Positions 51,306 to 61,311 are shown, counted from the first letter of the stretch. The stretch is 64,000 nt of DNA from Bdellovibrionales bacterium (GCA_019750295.1 JAIEOS010000021.1:1-64000), one strand, 5' to 3'. Notes: generated from the sequence alone by a model not told the origin. Translations and numbers: made by a program.

Positions 51306-52232
51306 TTATTCCGCCGCCGGTGCCGGCACAGGAAGCGGCCCCGCCTTTTTCTTCATCACTACAAAATAGATTCCCAAGATGACCAGGAGAGTGAAAAGCA
51401 CGGTCGTCAGTGTCACCGGTTCGCTCATAAACAACCAGCCCAACCAAATGGCCACCACAGGATTGACGAGCGCGTAGGTACTTACAATTGTCGGTTCACC
51501 ATGACGATTGAGCCAAAGGTACGAGCTAAAAGCCGCCACCGAACCAAAAAGGATCAGATAGATGAGGGCCATCACCGAAGAAAACGTGACGGCTTCCGGC
51601 TTAAAACTATCGAAGCCTTCAAACACCGACCAAATCACCAACATACAAACCGCGCCCACACTCATCTGCACAGAAGAGAATCGAAATAAAGAATTCTTCT
51701 CTGAGGACTTTCTTTGAATCAGTGTCCCGAAGGCCCAACTCACTGTCGCGGTGGCCAATGCCAACCACGAAATCAAAGTCCCGCTGCTCTCCGCCACCGC
51801 TTGAGACTGAGTGAGTAGAAAAATTCCAACAAGAGACAAAAAGATCCCCGCCACTTGACGAAACTGAGGGGGCACTCCCTCGAAAACTTGCCAATTGAGA
51901 AGCATAATCCAAATCGGCAGTGTGCCGCAGACCACAGCCACCAATCCCGAGGGCAAGTCGGTTTCTGCGAGACACACCAAGGCGTTCGCCAAAACCAAAA
52001 GCGTTCCACTGAGTGCGGCGATTTTAAAGTCCACCTTGTGCAGAGGTTTTTCTCGTCGAGCCCGACTCATTACGTAAAGAATTAAACTTGCAAAAACAAA
52101 TCGAACGGAGGCCATAAAAAATGGGGGAAATCCCACAATGGCATATTTGATGGCAAGATAGGTGGAGCCCCAGACTAAGTAAATACAAGCAAAATTGAGT
52201 ATGATCTTCCAACGAGCGACAGCGGTATCCAT
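51306..52232 (-). CDS. EamA/DMT-family transporter (YedA/RhaT-like)
   Basis: The 308-aa protein has ten helices and two EamA units, with IYLVWGSTYLAIKYAI at the N-terminus (family hallmark GSTYxAI) and the C-terminal ALVNPVVAIWLGWLFMSEPVTL. Usually an exporter of amino acids or metabolites at the inner membrane. The Ala/Pro-rich tail is unremarkable. Convergent with the TRL-like gene. Confidence 0.9.
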   Translation of the reverse strand: MDTAVARWKIILNFACIYLVWGSTYLAIKYAIVGFPPFFMASVRFVFASLILYVMSRARREKPLHKVDFKIAALSGTLLVLANALVCLAETDLPSGLVAVVCGTLPIWIMLLNWQVFEGVPPQFRQVAGIFLSLVGIFLLTQSQAVAESSGTLISWLALATATVSWAFGTLIQRKSSEKNSLFRFSSVQMSVGAVCMLVIWSVFEGFDSFKPEAVTFSSVMALIYLILFGSVAAFSSYLWLNRHGEPTIVSTYALVNPVVAIWLGWLFMSEPVTLTTVLFTLLVILGIYFVVMKKKAGPLPVPAPAAE

Positions 52233-52379
52233 CTAAAATCCTTATGAGAGACTTCGGAACTTATCACCGAGGGCATTTCCAGCTCAATTTGTAATTTAGA
52301 TCATGAAGTTATTCCAAGAATTCAAAAAAACTTCAAAATTTAGGCTCCCTTTCGAGGGGACTTATGCTAGTTTTGCCTC

Positions 52380-52904
52380 ATGGATTCACAGACCTGTGTC
52401 ACATGCTTAAAGCCCAAAGCCACCCATCAGTGTGGGCATTGCCACTCTTCCGTATGTAAGAAGTGCGCGCACTTTTCTGATGTCGATGATTTTGCATTTT
52501 TAAGAAAAATTCCTGCGACCCTTCAGCACAGCGCTTACTGCCAGACTTGCTATGACAATGTCGTCATTCCCGAAAAAGAAAGTTACAACAAAATCCTGGA
52601 AGCCGCTCGTAACATTTATGTTTTCTTTAGAGGACAAGGTAAAGAAGTTCGCCAGCTTTTTATCAAACGACCCGAAATCGTTTATGAGGTGGAAGGTTGT
52701 GCGGATTACGATGAAACAATTCTTCGTATGGCCTTCTATGCCGTTCAAGATAATTTTAATGTGCTCGTGGATGTAGAAGTGGACTCCGATAAAAAGTACA
52801 GCGGCTCCTACCAGACTCTCAAATGGCACGGGAAAGCCACCCCATCCTTTGCCGATCCGGAAAAGCTACAACGACAAGTAGATCCTAAGTTTTCAAAGTG
52901 GTAG
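52380..52904 (+). CDS. Zinc-ribbon/B-box-like cysteine protein, unknown function
   Basis: The N-terminal 55 residues have the Cys/His pattern CVTCLKPKATHQCGHC, then CKKCAHF and YCQTCYD, three CxxC pairs plus His typical of zinc-binding FYVE/B-box-like modules. The rest (60-174) is unrecognised but resembles a heavy-metal or GNAT-like alpha/beta fold, ending VDPKFSKW. Cytoplasmic by lack of signal. It converges on the small lipoprotein-like gene at 52905 with no gap. Confidence 0.7.
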   Translation: MDSQTCVTCLKPKATHQCGHCHSSVCKKCAHFSDVDDFAFLRKIPATLQHSAYCQTCYDNVVIPEKESYNKILEAARNIYVFFRGQGKEVRQLFIKRPEIVYEVEGCADYDETILRMAFYAVQDNFNVLVDVEVDSDKKYSGSYQTLKWHGKATPSFADPEKLQRQVDPKFSKW

Positions 52905-53039
52905 TTAGATTTTGTTTTTTTTAATCGAACGATGAGCCGTGATTTTTGCTTGAGGTTTTATGGGCGCGCAGTTTTGGAAGGCGGCTCCAAACATCATCGA
53001 CACTAGAATCATAGAAACTAAGAACGCCGCTTTTTTCAA
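52905..53039 (-). CDS. Small exported protein with FQNC lipobox-like motif, 44 aa
   Basis: TTG at 53039 with GAGGGG 4 nt upstream; the product MKKAAFLVSMILVSMMFGAA is a signal peptide, then FQNCAP, a Cys context common in exported proteins of this lineage though not a textbook lipobox. The mature part is only about 20 basic residues. The region 53040-53222 has no other gene; the frame opening at 53124 belongs to the permease. Confidence 0.6.
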   Translation of the reverse strand: MKKAAFLVSMILVSMMFGAAFQNCAPIKPQAKITAHRSIKKNKI

Positions 53040-53222
53040 TGAACCCCTCACAGGAATATTTTCTAGCGTAGCATAAAAACTATTTTGTGAAAGAAAATCC
53101 TCTCCTCACCTTCAAAAAAAATAATGTATGTCTCATATTGGAACCGCCAAAGGTCGAGCGATTCCCATGCCATCGACCGCAAATCGATTTGCTTTTTGAA
53201 ATTCCTCACATATAACTTGGTC

Positions 53223-54386
53223 ATGTTCTCCAAAAAACGCGCCGTTTTACTTATCGTTGCAAACTCCGTCGGTACCGGAATTTTTACGACCACAGGATTT
53301 GCTCTGCGGGATCTACAGTCCCCTTGGCTCACGCTATTGGTTTGGTGTGTCGGCGCACTTTATTCTTTTCTCGGGGTCTACAGTTATGCCGCCCTTCATA
53401 GAAAATTTCCCGGCTCTGGAGGCGAGTACCACTTTCTCAGTCTGGGAATTCATCGCTATCTCGGAGTCATCAGTGGCTTTGTCTCTATGGTCGCTGGCTT
53501 TACCGCGCCCTTGGCGGCCGCCGCCATCGGATTTTCGGTTTATTTTCTTCGCGCGATACCCCTCCCCGTCTCTTCGCAAGTGGTGGCCTTTGTGGTCCTT
53601 ACACTTATTTTTTTAATGCACTATTTTTCCCTCCAGCGCGGGATGAAGTGGCATGATCATTTTGTTTTTTTAAAATTAGGCTTATTCGTTTTACTTTTGC
53701 TCGCTGCTTTCTGCGTTTCGGAGTGGCGCATTCCCGAGTTTTCTATGAAATTTGATGCACTGACGTTCTCAGGATCATTTTTCTGGATCGCCTATGCTTT
53801 TTCAGGATGGAACGCGGTCTATTACGTGGCGAGCGAACTTCTCAGTGACGAAAAAACCGTGAACACCGCTTCTTACCATGGGACTCTCTTGGTCAGCCTC
53901 CTGTACATCCTTATGAACATTCCACTTCTGTTTGGTGTGGATTGGCAAAAGCTGAGCGGCTCCACGGAAGTGGTCGCGGTGTTTTTTGAGGTCAATACCG
54001 GGTACTCGGTCGAGCGTTGGGTGTCCGGGCTGATCGCTCTCGGATTACTATCGACAGTCTCGGCTTTCCTCGTCATCGCCCCTCGTGTTTATTCGAGAAT
54101 GGCTGAGGATCGCGTGTTGCCAACCTTCTTCCTGTTTAAAGCAGGAGAACACCCCCGCCACGTCTACTTATTCCAATATCTCATCACTCTTCTCTGCATC
54201 GCTTTAACAAGCTTCGAATTTATTCTACGTTATGCAGGATTTGCTTTAACTGTTTGCTCATTATTTTCCGTCCTCGCGCTTTTTATTCATCGAGAAAAAA
54301 ACGCGCCGCTGAGCTTTTATTTTCTTCCAACAATTTATGTTTTACTCACGACACTTCTCGTTGCCTACGGTGGTCCGTGGTTTTAA
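53223..54386 (+). CDS. APC-superfamily amino acid permease
   Basis: The ATG at 53223 (MFSKKRAVLLIVANSVGTGIF) begins with the APC helix-1 motif NSVGTGIFTTTGF; a longer frame from 53124 adds 33 polar residues and is rejected. The 387-aa protein has 11-12 helices, with GEYHFLSLGIHRYLGVISGFVSMV and FWIAYAFSGWNAVYYVASELLSDEKTV in the middle, as in LAT-like transporters. Substrate is unknown. The Shine-Dalgarno is weak. The 54387-54619 interval after it holds nothing recognisable. Confidence 0.9.
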   Translation: MFSKKRAVLLIVANSVGTGIFTTTGFALRDLQSPWLTLLVWCVGALYSFLGVYSYAALHRKFPGSGGEYHFLSLGIHRYLGVISGFVSMVAGFTAPLAAAAIGFSVYFLRAIPLPVSSQVVAFVVLTLIFLMHYFSLQRGMKWHDHFVFLKLGLFVLLLLAAFCVSEWRIPEFSMKFDALTFSGSFFWIAYAFSGWNAVYYVASELLSDEKTVNTASYHGTLLVSLLYILMNIPLLFGVDWQKLSGSTEVVAVFFEVNTGYSVERWVSGLIALGLLSTVSAFLVIAPRVYSRMAEDRVLPTFFLFKAGEHPRHVYLFQYLITLLCIALTSFEFILRYAGFALTVCSLFSVLALFIHREKNAPLSFYFLPTIYVLLTTLLVAYGGPWF

Positions 54387-54619
54387 TCCACGACCTTGCG
54401 CCAGAATTGACTGATCGAAGATTCAAATAAAAATTGGTACCAAAACAGAACCGCTCAAAAAATACGTCTGCAATTTCGGTGATTTGAAAAATGCATTTTG
54501 AAAATCAAGAATCGAAAATTAAAAATAATAGAAACCACCGGATTTATTTTTTTTAGACATATCCGTTCACGTCTCCCAAACTAAACGAACCGAAAACTAA
54601 AACCACTCATGGGAGGAAT

Positions 54620-55273
54620 ATGAAGAATATTTCATATCTGTTGATCGCATTTTGCTTACACTATTCAGAATCTGTCTTTGCAAACCCCAAAGAAGGGATT
54701 CAAGAGGACAGATATTTGGTTTACCAGGTGACCGCCAACTCTAAGATCAACGCTCGAAATTCGACGAACACGTTCGCAACATCAGCATCTCCTCTGTTGA
54801 TCGAGGAAAATACTCACGTCATAGTTTTAGAAAAAACAAACGACATCCGTGAAAATACCTGGGTCCACGTTGGTCTTGAGCGCCCTCATGACGAGGAGAC
54901 TTTCGAATCAGACTTTTGGATACTTGAAAAAGATTTAATGTCGTTGCCCCTCCGCCAGATTGAAGACGGCGTGCTCCGCATGACCTATTGCTATAGGTAT
55001 GTGAAACGATACTTACTTGAGCACGGCATCGTCGATGAGTACTTGCCCGGAGCCTCCGCGTACATGGCCGCCTCTATTCTACCCAAATATGGCTTTTATA
55101 AAACAGGCCGATCCCCTTCACAAGCTATCATCCTTGACGTCTGTGTTTACAAGGGGGGACCCTCGGGACATGGTCACATTGAGATTATGACTCCTTCGGG
55201 CTGGTATTATGGGTATGGCTACAAATCTCAGCCCATAAAAAACCGGGTATTGATTTCTTGCTTTCATAAATAA
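54620..55273 (+). CDS. Secreted SH3 plus CHAP/NlpC-like protein
   Basis: GGGAGG precedes the ATG. The signal peptide (MKNISYLLIAFCLHYSESVFA) is followed by an SH3b-like region (residues about 35-105: SKINARNS, TWVHVGLE) that often binds peptidoglycan. Residues 115-217 contain YCYRYVKRYL (candidate catalytic Cys) and GHGHIEIMTPSGWYYGYGY (candidate His), the CHAP/NlpC-P60 order. It may cut peptidoglycan peptides or amides. The third residue is not obvious, so activity is not certain. Confidence 0.65.
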   Translation: MKNISYLLIAFCLHYSESVFANPKEGIQEDRYLVYQVTANSKINARNSTNTFATSASPLLIEENTHVIVLEKTNDIRENTWVHVGLERPHDEETFESDFWILEKDLMSLPLRQIEDGVLRMTYCYRYVKRYLLEHGIVDEYLPGASAYMAASILPKYGFYKTGRSPSQAIILDVCVYKGGPSGHGHIEIMTPSGWYYGYGYKSQPIKNRVLISCFHK

Positions 55274-55333
55274 AGTCCTCGTAAAATTAAAGAGCTCCAT
55301 TCACGGGGCTCTTCCGAGGAGAAATAGCAGCTC

Positions 55334-57700
55334 ATGTTTATATTATTGGCACTATCTTCTTTTTGTGTCTTTAGCTATTTCACTCTTCTCAATCCCATTT
55401 TAACAACCGTCTTGGCGGGTTGGCAGCTTCACATTATTTTTGCGGGACCGCTTTTGGCCTTTGCTGCGGGCAATCTGGCCTCGTACTTGTTATTGAAGAC
55501 GCCAGCGAGAGCCCTCACTCCTAAATGGCTTTGCTACGCTTCGGTGATTGCCGTCCCCATCAGTCTTTGGCTGATCCGTACGCAACAATTGGCCTTAGAC
55601 CAAGAGGCTCTGCTGCAGTTAAAAGCCCTCGATTATTTGTTAATAGAAAATGTCCTCCACTCCCTTTTTAAATCATTGCAATTCCGACTGCTCTTTCTCG
55701 CCTCGATTCCCTTTATATTTTATGGAATCTTCTTTAACAGCCTCTTAAAAGTTGTAAAGCCTGAGGACGTGAACCTTTTCTATGCCGTCGAGATTTTAAG
55801 TTTGAGCTTTGGGATTGTGTTTACAGAAGTGATGCTTCCTCGAATTTCACTTCAAGGAATTGTGTCCCTCCAACTGCTCTTGTGTTTTTATTTCGCTTTA
55901 AAAGAGGATCAGAGATTGAGACATCCCATCATTGCGATGGTGTCCCTTCTCCTCCTTGGGATCAACCTATTTCCCAATTATCTTGAGCCTGCACGCAATT
56001 TAAATTGGTCCGCCCGAGATTTTTCGCAAAAGTATAAAGTGACTGAGAAGAAACGAACTTGGACCAGTTACGCCAAAGTCCAAACCCTCCACATCGCCGG
56101 GCCCGACGGAAACTCGAGAATAATTTCCATTGGGGACGGAACTGGCCATGCTCGACTCCTCACCCAAAAAGACGGAGCTCCGCAGACGGTTAAGACTCAT
56201 ACCGACTCCATCACCATGGCTCTCCATCCCCAAAAATTACTGGTCCTCTTCTCAGGAGGCGGCAGCGATATCATTACAATTGGTCGTCTCTACCAGAACC
56301 CCCCGGCGATCACTGCCGTCGAACTCAATCCTTACGTGCTGGAACACGCCATGGAGGCCACCTTATCGGCAACTCCCGATTTTTTAAAGACCAGCGGCAC
56401 CCAAATGCACATCACCGACAATCGCGCGTTCCTCGAGACGACGTCCGAGAAATTCGACACCATCCTTTACTCTTGGTCGGGGGCGTCCTATGCCCATTTC
56501 TCCGGAGCCATTCTCCACACGACTCAATACACATTTACTCACGAAGCTCTGGCCACAGCACTTCAACATCTTAACGACAATGGGTCATTGGTGATTTTTG
56601 GAGCGAATAAACTGAATCTCCTCTTCTCGATTCATAAAATTAAAGATCAGTTTGGCATCGTACCGGAAAAGTCTTTGGCCCTCTTTGCCGCTAAAGGTTC
56701 GGAGAAGAAGAGTTGGCGAGAAAATTGGACGATCTTCGCACTGGTGATTAAAAAGGGAGCCCTCAAGAAGGAAGAGGTTCAAGCGATCGAAAAAAGCCTG
56801 GAAGACAAAGATTGGGTCACCCTATACTCTCCCTTCCACTCGGATACTCCCGAACTTCTTCCTTTTTCCAGAGCTGTGAGAGCGAGCACCTCCACAGAGG
56901 CTCAACACATCATTAACGAGGCGTGGGGACTTTACCCCGAGGCCCATGGCGATGATAAGCCTTTTTTATATAACTTTTATGGAACTCAAAATCCTCTTTC
57001 ACCTTCGTTTTGGACTTCGGCCTTTGAAGAGCTTCAAAGCTCACCTTGGAGAGCCTCTCGGCAAGCTCTTACGATTTTGTTTTTGCTTGTTTTAGCCTGT
57101 GGAATTTTAGCTCTGCTCTACCAAACGCGGAGTTCGAAATCCGTGGGGTCGGTGTTAATAAATATTGGGGTGGGTACACTGACAGGATATTTTTCCACAT
57201 CGATGACATTACTTTTAACCTACAAAACTATTCTTTATATCGGAAATCCCTCAAGAGCGGCGTGCGTGGCCCAACTGAGCTTTATGATCGGGGGATTAGT
57301 GGCCGCCTTTTATTATAGACTCCAAAATGGCGTAAAATATTTAATACTGGCCTCCGGTGCTGTGCTCGGGTTTTCAAGTTGGATTCTTTTTTCCAAAACC
57401 CAAAACTTAATCTTTCACTTCCCGATCAATTATTTGACGTGCTTTCTCGGACCGTTACCTTTCTTTTTCGTAAGCACTTCGCTATTTCTTTTTTCAATTC
57501 AAGACGTGAAAAAAAAGAATGAGGCCGCTCTGCCGCTGTTTGTATTTATCAATTCAATGGCGGCAGTCATTGCGGCGATGATGACACCCGTCTGGGTAGA
57601 AAGTTACGGCGTTCGCCATTCGTTTATAGCTTCAACGGTACTCATTTTTTCTTTCTTCGCTTTGTGTACACTAGGACGTTTTCTTCATCAGAGACAATAA
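55334..57700 (+). CDS. Membrane protein with spermidine-synthase-like SAM domain
   Basis: The 788-aa protein has about 6 membrane helices, a cytoplasmic aminopropyltransferase-like domain (about 230-540: SIGDGTGHARLL, LVLFSGGGSDIITIGRLY, ITAVELNPYVLEHAMEA), and about 6-7 further helices. The SAM/dcSAM fold is that of spermidine synthase, but the Asp motif of polyamine binding is not clear, and membrane fusions of this kind are of unknown function. Its 3' end overlaps the topoisomerase gene by 30 bp. Confidence 0.8.
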   Translation: MFILLALSSFCVFSYFTLLNPILTTVLAGWQLHIIFAGPLLAFAAGNLASYLLLKTPARALTPKWLCYASVIAVPISLWLIRTQQLALDQEALLQLKALDYLLIENVLHSLFKSLQFRLLFLASIPFIFYGIFFNSLLKVVKPEDVNLFYAVEILSLSFGIVFTEVMLPRISLQGIVSLQLLLCFYFALKEDQRLRHPIIAMVSLLLLGINLFPNYLEPARNLNWSARDFSQKYKVTEKKRTWTSYAKVQTLHIAGPDGNSRIISIGDGTGHARLLTQKDGAPQTVKTHTDSITMALHPQKLLVLFSGGGSDIITIGRLYQNPPAITAVELNPYVLEHAMEATLSATPDFLKTSGTQMHITDNRAFLETTSEKFDTILYSWSGASYAHFSGAILHTTQYTFTHEALATALQHLNDNGSLVIFGANKLNLLFSIHKIKDQFGIVPEKSLALFAAKGSEKKSWRENWTIFALVIKKGALKKEEVQAIEKSLEDKDWVTLYSPFHSDTPELLPFSRAVRASTSTEAQHIINEAWGLYPEAHGDDKPFLYNFYGTQNPLSPSFWTSAFEELQSSPWRASRQALTILFLLVLACGILALLYQTRSSKSVGSVLINIGVGTLTGYFSTSMTLLLTYKTILYIGNPSRAACVAQLSFMIGGLVAAFYYRLQNGVKYLILASGAVLGFSSWILFSKTQNLIFHFPINYLTCFLGPLPFFFVSTSLFLFSIQDVKKKNEAALPLFVFINSMAAVIAAMMTPVWVESYGVRHSFIASTVLIFSFFALCTLGRFLHQRQ

Positions 57701-58741
57701 TAAGTGTTCGTGCTCGGAATATCCACATGCTTTGCGACGAGAATTCATTCGAGAAATTCTTGGAGACTTTTTCAAACGATGCAATTTTTTGCTCCGATCC
57801 GCCTCGAAAACCAAAGGTGCGACGTAGTATTTTCGACAAACCGCCACCGTATTTCCGAGGTGCGATGCCACCTTTCGAATCACTTCGAGCTCGCGCTTCT
57901 TTTCCGAAGTCTTCGAACTCTTCTCGATAAAGCCCATCTCCAATAGGGTCTCTAGAGCTTTCACCGTTCCGCCCCAGGTTCTAAAATCCTTCGCGGTGAC
58001 GTTCGAGCCTGCGATCTCTTTTAAATAATCGTTAATATCCGATGATCCCAGGTCATAAACCCGACCGTCTTTGTCTTGGTAACCGAAAAGATCTTGCCCC
58101 GGTAATTCTTGGCAACGACGGATGATACGACTTAAGCGAAGATCCGAAAAAGTAATCTCCCGCTGAACGCCACTTTTCCCACGAAAACGCAGATGAATCC
58201 GAGCTCCTGAGATATGAGCATGGTGATTTCTTAACGTCGATAGACCGTAAGATTTATTTTGGCGAGTGTAGATCTCATTGCCCACTCGAATATGACAGAG
58301 ATCCATCATTTGAATCGCGGCGGCTAAGACTTTTCTGCGAGAAAGCCCCGGAGGCTTTAGATCTTGTTGAATTCGCAACCGAATCTTTTGAAGCGATTGT
58401 CCAAAATCAAAAAGCCGGTCAAATTTATTTTGATTGTGGTAAGCCACCCAATCCGGGTGATACTTGTACTGCTTTCGCCCCCGAAGATCACGCCCAGTCA
58501 CCTGAATATGGCCGTTGGAATATCTACTCATCCAAACATTAGACCATGCCGGAGGAATCACAAGTTTTTGAAACCGTTCGAGGATTTTAGGATCCTTTAC
58601 GATTTTATTTTTAGAGTCCAAATAAATGAATTTTTTGCCCCGCTTTTTTCGATAAAAGCCTGGCTCGTGGTCAGAAACATAACGTAAGCCTTGCTGCTCA
58701 ATACACTTCACGGTTCGTAAATCGATAGGGGTCTTCATCAT
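57671..58741 (-). CDS. DNA topoisomerase IB (poxvirus-like bacterial type)
   Basis: The enzyme relaxes supercoils through a 3'-phosphotyrosine. The 356-aa protein shows IPPAWSNVWMS, RVGNEIYTRQNKSYGLSTLRNHH (active Arg/His region), FRGKSGV (Lys), GSSDINDYLKE with DFRTW, and the catalytic tyrosine in TVAVCRKYYVAP. Length (about 340-360) is typical. It converges with the membrane SAM-domain gene. Confidence 0.93.
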   Translation of the reverse strand: MMKTPIDLRTVKCIEQQGLRYVSDHEPGFYRKKRGKKFIYLDSKNKIVKDPKILERFQKLVIPPAWSNVWMSRYSNGHIQVTGRDLRGRKQYKYHPDWVAYHNQNKFDRLFDFGQSLQKIRLRIQQDLKPPGLSRRKVLAAAIQMMDLCHIRVGNEIYTRQNKSYGLSTLRNHHAHISGARIHLRFRGKSGVQREITFSDLRLSRIIRRCQELPGQDLFGYQDKDGRVYDLGSSDINDYLKEIAGSNVTAKDFRTWGGTVKALETLLEMGFIEKSSKTSEKKRELEVIRKVASHLGNTVAVCRKYYVAPLVFEADRSKKLHRLKKSPRISRMNSRRKACGYSEHEHLLLSLMKKTS

Positions 58742-58966
58742 GCAGGTTCAACTTAGCAGAAAGTCTGCCAACGCTCTAACCCATCACCCGGCTATTCTCG
58801 CCCACAGAAAGATGCGAATTTCCCCAACGTGTAGAGAATGGCTACAAATCGATCTGTATTAACTTCAAAGCGAGTGAACAAATTTTCTGGAGAAGTCGTA
58901 GTAGTTCTCTAATGAAAGAAACTCCCCTAAAAGCCAAGGTCAAGCATCTAAAAAAAAGGGGTAACC

Positions 58967-59866
58967 ATGAAAATGACAGTCCTATTCCTGTGTTTCTTTT
59001 TATTCAGCCTTACAGGATCTGCAAAACCAGATATCAAATCTCCACGCTCTAGTTTTAAGCAAAAAGTGATGGACCGATTTGACGCTCTTCTTAAAAATCG
59101 ACCGGTGACTTTGTCTTCAGAGCTTAAAGAGATCGCACAGAATCGGACCTATGTGGGCTATCCCGGAGGCGTGGGACTTCAACCTTGGGTGTGGTTCGAC
59201 AATTGGGAATCTTTGCGTGTGGATTTTGGTGTTCCCCAAAATCAAATATGGCATCGCGATCCCCCTAAGGGCCTCCACGTTTCTCATACGCCGGCGCAAG
59301 GTGTCTGGGGGGAGAGCGTGAAGTTTTCCGTTGTTGGCGGACAAGGTGGCTACGTTCAAGTCGAGAAAGAAGCGGAAGCTTTATACGATATATACAAACG
59401 CAGCGGAGAAAAGCCTCTCATTCTTTTATGTCATAGCAGCGGATGCCGACATTTGGTGAGCGTAGGCTCCTACTTGCGAGATCAAATCGGTGATGGAAAG
59501 TGGATCGAACGTGTGGTGATCATGCAAGGAGGGTTCTCCGGAAACAGCATCGCCGCCGATGTGAATCGTAATGATCAGATCCGTCGTCAAAAATTACGGG
59601 CCCGAGGAATGTCCGCTGAGGACATTCAACGCCGCTCCGAGGAGCTCTTCCTCTCGCAAATGCCGGCCTTCTTTTACGTGAGCGATAATGGTCGATTGAG
59701 CGGTCCAGAGCCGCGCTACGGGCATTTTCTCGGAGATCTCAGCTTTGGTCACACCGAGGCCGTTGTCAGCTTTGATCAAAAAGCGGCTCGAGGAGGACAA
59801 TTCATCTCCTACAGAAATGCTCTCACCCAAGTGCTATTGGAAACCTTATATCCCGATGCAAAGTAA
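58967..59866 (+). CDS. Secreted alpha/beta-hydrolase-like protein
   Basis: A signal peptide (MKMTVLFLCFFLFSLTGSA) after AGGGG. The 299-aa mature part includes LILLCHSSGCRHLVSVGSYL, a nucleophile elbow of the G-x-S-x-G kind with Cys in the first position (C-H-S-S-G), and KWIERVVIMQGGFSG. Later SFGHTEAVVSF could give the His. It is probably an exported esterase or lipase-like protein. Family not recognised. The 58742-58966 gap before it has no gene. Confidence 0.6.
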   Translation: MKMTVLFLCFFLFSLTGSAKPDIKSPRSSFKQKVMDRFDALLKNRPVTLSSELKEIAQNRTYVGYPGGVGLQPWVWFDNWESLRVDFGVPQNQIWHRDPPKGLHVSHTPAQGVWGESVKFSVVGGQGGYVQVEKEAEALYDIYKRSGEKPLILLCHSSGCRHLVSVGSYLRDQIGDGKWIERVVIMQGGFSGNSIAADVNRNDQIRRQKLRARGMSAEDIQRRSEELFLSQMPAFFYVSDNGRLSGPEPRYGHFLGDLSFGHTEAVVSFDQKAARGGQFISYRNALTQVLLETLYPDAK

Positions 59867-59890
59867 AAGTCGCATGGGCCTTCCCCTCAA

Positions 59891-60520
59891 CTAGGGACTG
59901 ACTTTGATAGAGTTAAGAACTTTATCAAAGTCAGATTCGCTCAGTGCCGATCTGCGGGAGAGAATAATAAATTTGTACACGATGGTCTTCGCTTTCCCCG
60001 CAAATCCATAAACCACGACGTCCCCTCCATTGATAAGAACCTTGGCTCGGCTGGCCTGCTCTAATCCCGGCACCTTGATTCGCATTTCGGTGACGTCGGG
60101 CTTCCCATCTCCTAGCTGCGAAGCAATGTCTTGAAGAGAAGATAAAAAAGCGGAGCGACTATCAAAGTCGTCATTTTTTAGATTAAAAATTTCTAATGCC
60201 CCTTCAAACGAAAGTCGCTCGTTGCTGAGAGTAAAGAAGTCGATACTTAAGAGAGCCCCGGGACTCTGCGCCGAGAACTGTTGCATGACTTGAAGAGCGA
60301 TATCGGGATCTGACGTCGCCGTCAGTGGCCAATGGATTGAAAACGCGCCCGCACGAAAATATTTCCAGTCCTCTTCTTTGATGTACGAATGGCTGACTTG
60401 AAGAATATTTTCGCCCAATTGAGTGAGCTTTTCGCTTCGAGATTCGGAAAAATAATATCGTAAGCCCGCAGCCACAACAATAAGGCTGGCAATACCGGCG
60501 ATGACCATTTTCGGGGACAA
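59891..60520 (-). CDS. Membrane-anchored hypothetical protein, 209 aa
   Basis: TTG at 60520 with AAGGAG 6 nt upstream is the best start (ATG at 60508 lacks one). One N-terminal helix anchors it; the rest is periplasmic with a mixed alpha/beta look ending YKFIILSRRSALSESDFDKVLNSIKV, similar to the closing part of DUF1795/PsbP-like domains. Family not assigned. It follows the coiled-coil gene on the same strand by 58 bp. Confidence 0.7.
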   Translation of the reverse strand: MSPKMVIAGIASLIVVAAGLRYYFSESRSEKLTQLGENILQVSHSYIKEEDWKYFRAGAFSIHWPLTATSDPDIALQVMQQFSAQSPGALLSIDFFTLSNERLSFEGALEIFNLKNDDFDSRSAFLSSLQDIASQLGDGKPDVTEMRIKVPGLEQASRAKVLINGGDVVVYGFAGKAKTIVYKFIILSRRSALSESDFDKVLNSIKVSP

Positions 60521-60578
60521 AAATAGCTCCTTGCTAGATATCCCTATATCGTAGGGGAACTGTTCTTAAAAAGCAAAA

Positions 60579-61187
60579 TTATTGCAAGACTTGAGGGCTC
60601 TGCTGAAGACTCTGAAGTCTCTTGCTGAGCTCGACCATGCTCTGCTTCAGAGACTTCGTACTGAGTTCGAGACTGGTCATCTTGAGCTTTTCGGCATCTG
60701 TCTTAAGATTTTGAACCTCTTCGATCAACGTCGGCAATTGGAGCTCGAGTTCAGAGAGACGCATCGAGATTTTCGCACGATCCTGATCTGTAGCGACATG
60801 CCCTTCGGGTCGCTTCAGATCGACCAAAGATGCATTTAAAGCTTGAACCTTTTCTCCTAAAATACGGAAAGCTTCCATCTTTTGCGCGCGCTCCGCCTGC
60901 GCCAACTGCAATTCCTCGGCCTTAGCGGCAACCACTTGAGCGGCCGACTCCGCAGCGGCTCGGGCCTCGTTAAGAGCGCTCGACATCGCTACCACACCCT
61001 CAGAGACCCCCTTAGCACATTCGGCAAAACGCCTCATCAATTGCTGAATATTTTCGAAGTCGTTGTCGGAACGCATTTCCATGCCTCCAATTCGCGAACC
61101 CAACTTAATAAGCTCTAGAAATGTCTCATCGAGAGTGAGAACGGTTTCAGCCAACGGAGTTAATGTTTTGCTTTTAGTATTCGACAT
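60579..61187 (-). CDS. Coiled-coil protein, 202 aa, unknown function
   Basis: No signal or membrane segment. Residues 70-120 (ARAAAESAAQVVAAKAEELQLAQAERAQKM) and 130-200 form long heptad-rich helices. Composition is A/L/E/K/Q-rich. It could be a structural or scaffolding protein; nothing more is recognisable. The 61188-61311 gap has no gene. Confidence 0.7.
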   Translation of the reverse strand: MSNTKSKTLTPLAETVLTLDETFLELIKLGSRIGGMEMRSDNDFENIQQLMRRFAECAKGVSEGVVAMSSALNEARAAAESAAQVVAAKAEELQLAQAERAQKMEAFRILGEKVQALNASLVDLKRPEGHVATDQDRAKISMRLSELELQLPTLIEEVQNLKTDAEKLKMTSLELSTKSLKQSMVELSKRLQSLQQSPQVLQ

Positions 61188-61311
61188 TAAAAAACTTTGT
61201 CACGAGATCTAGAACTTGCCAAGGACTTTGTGACCAAAAATTTTTGAGTAGATTTTTCAATATTTATTGAGAAATAGCCGCTGCCTCATCGAGCTGATAT
61301 ATTCGCAGCCT

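Noticed and set aside
53124-53222. N-terminal extension of the APC permease
   Set aside because: The 33 residues are polar and unlike any APC start; the helix-1 motif begins right after the ATG at 53223.
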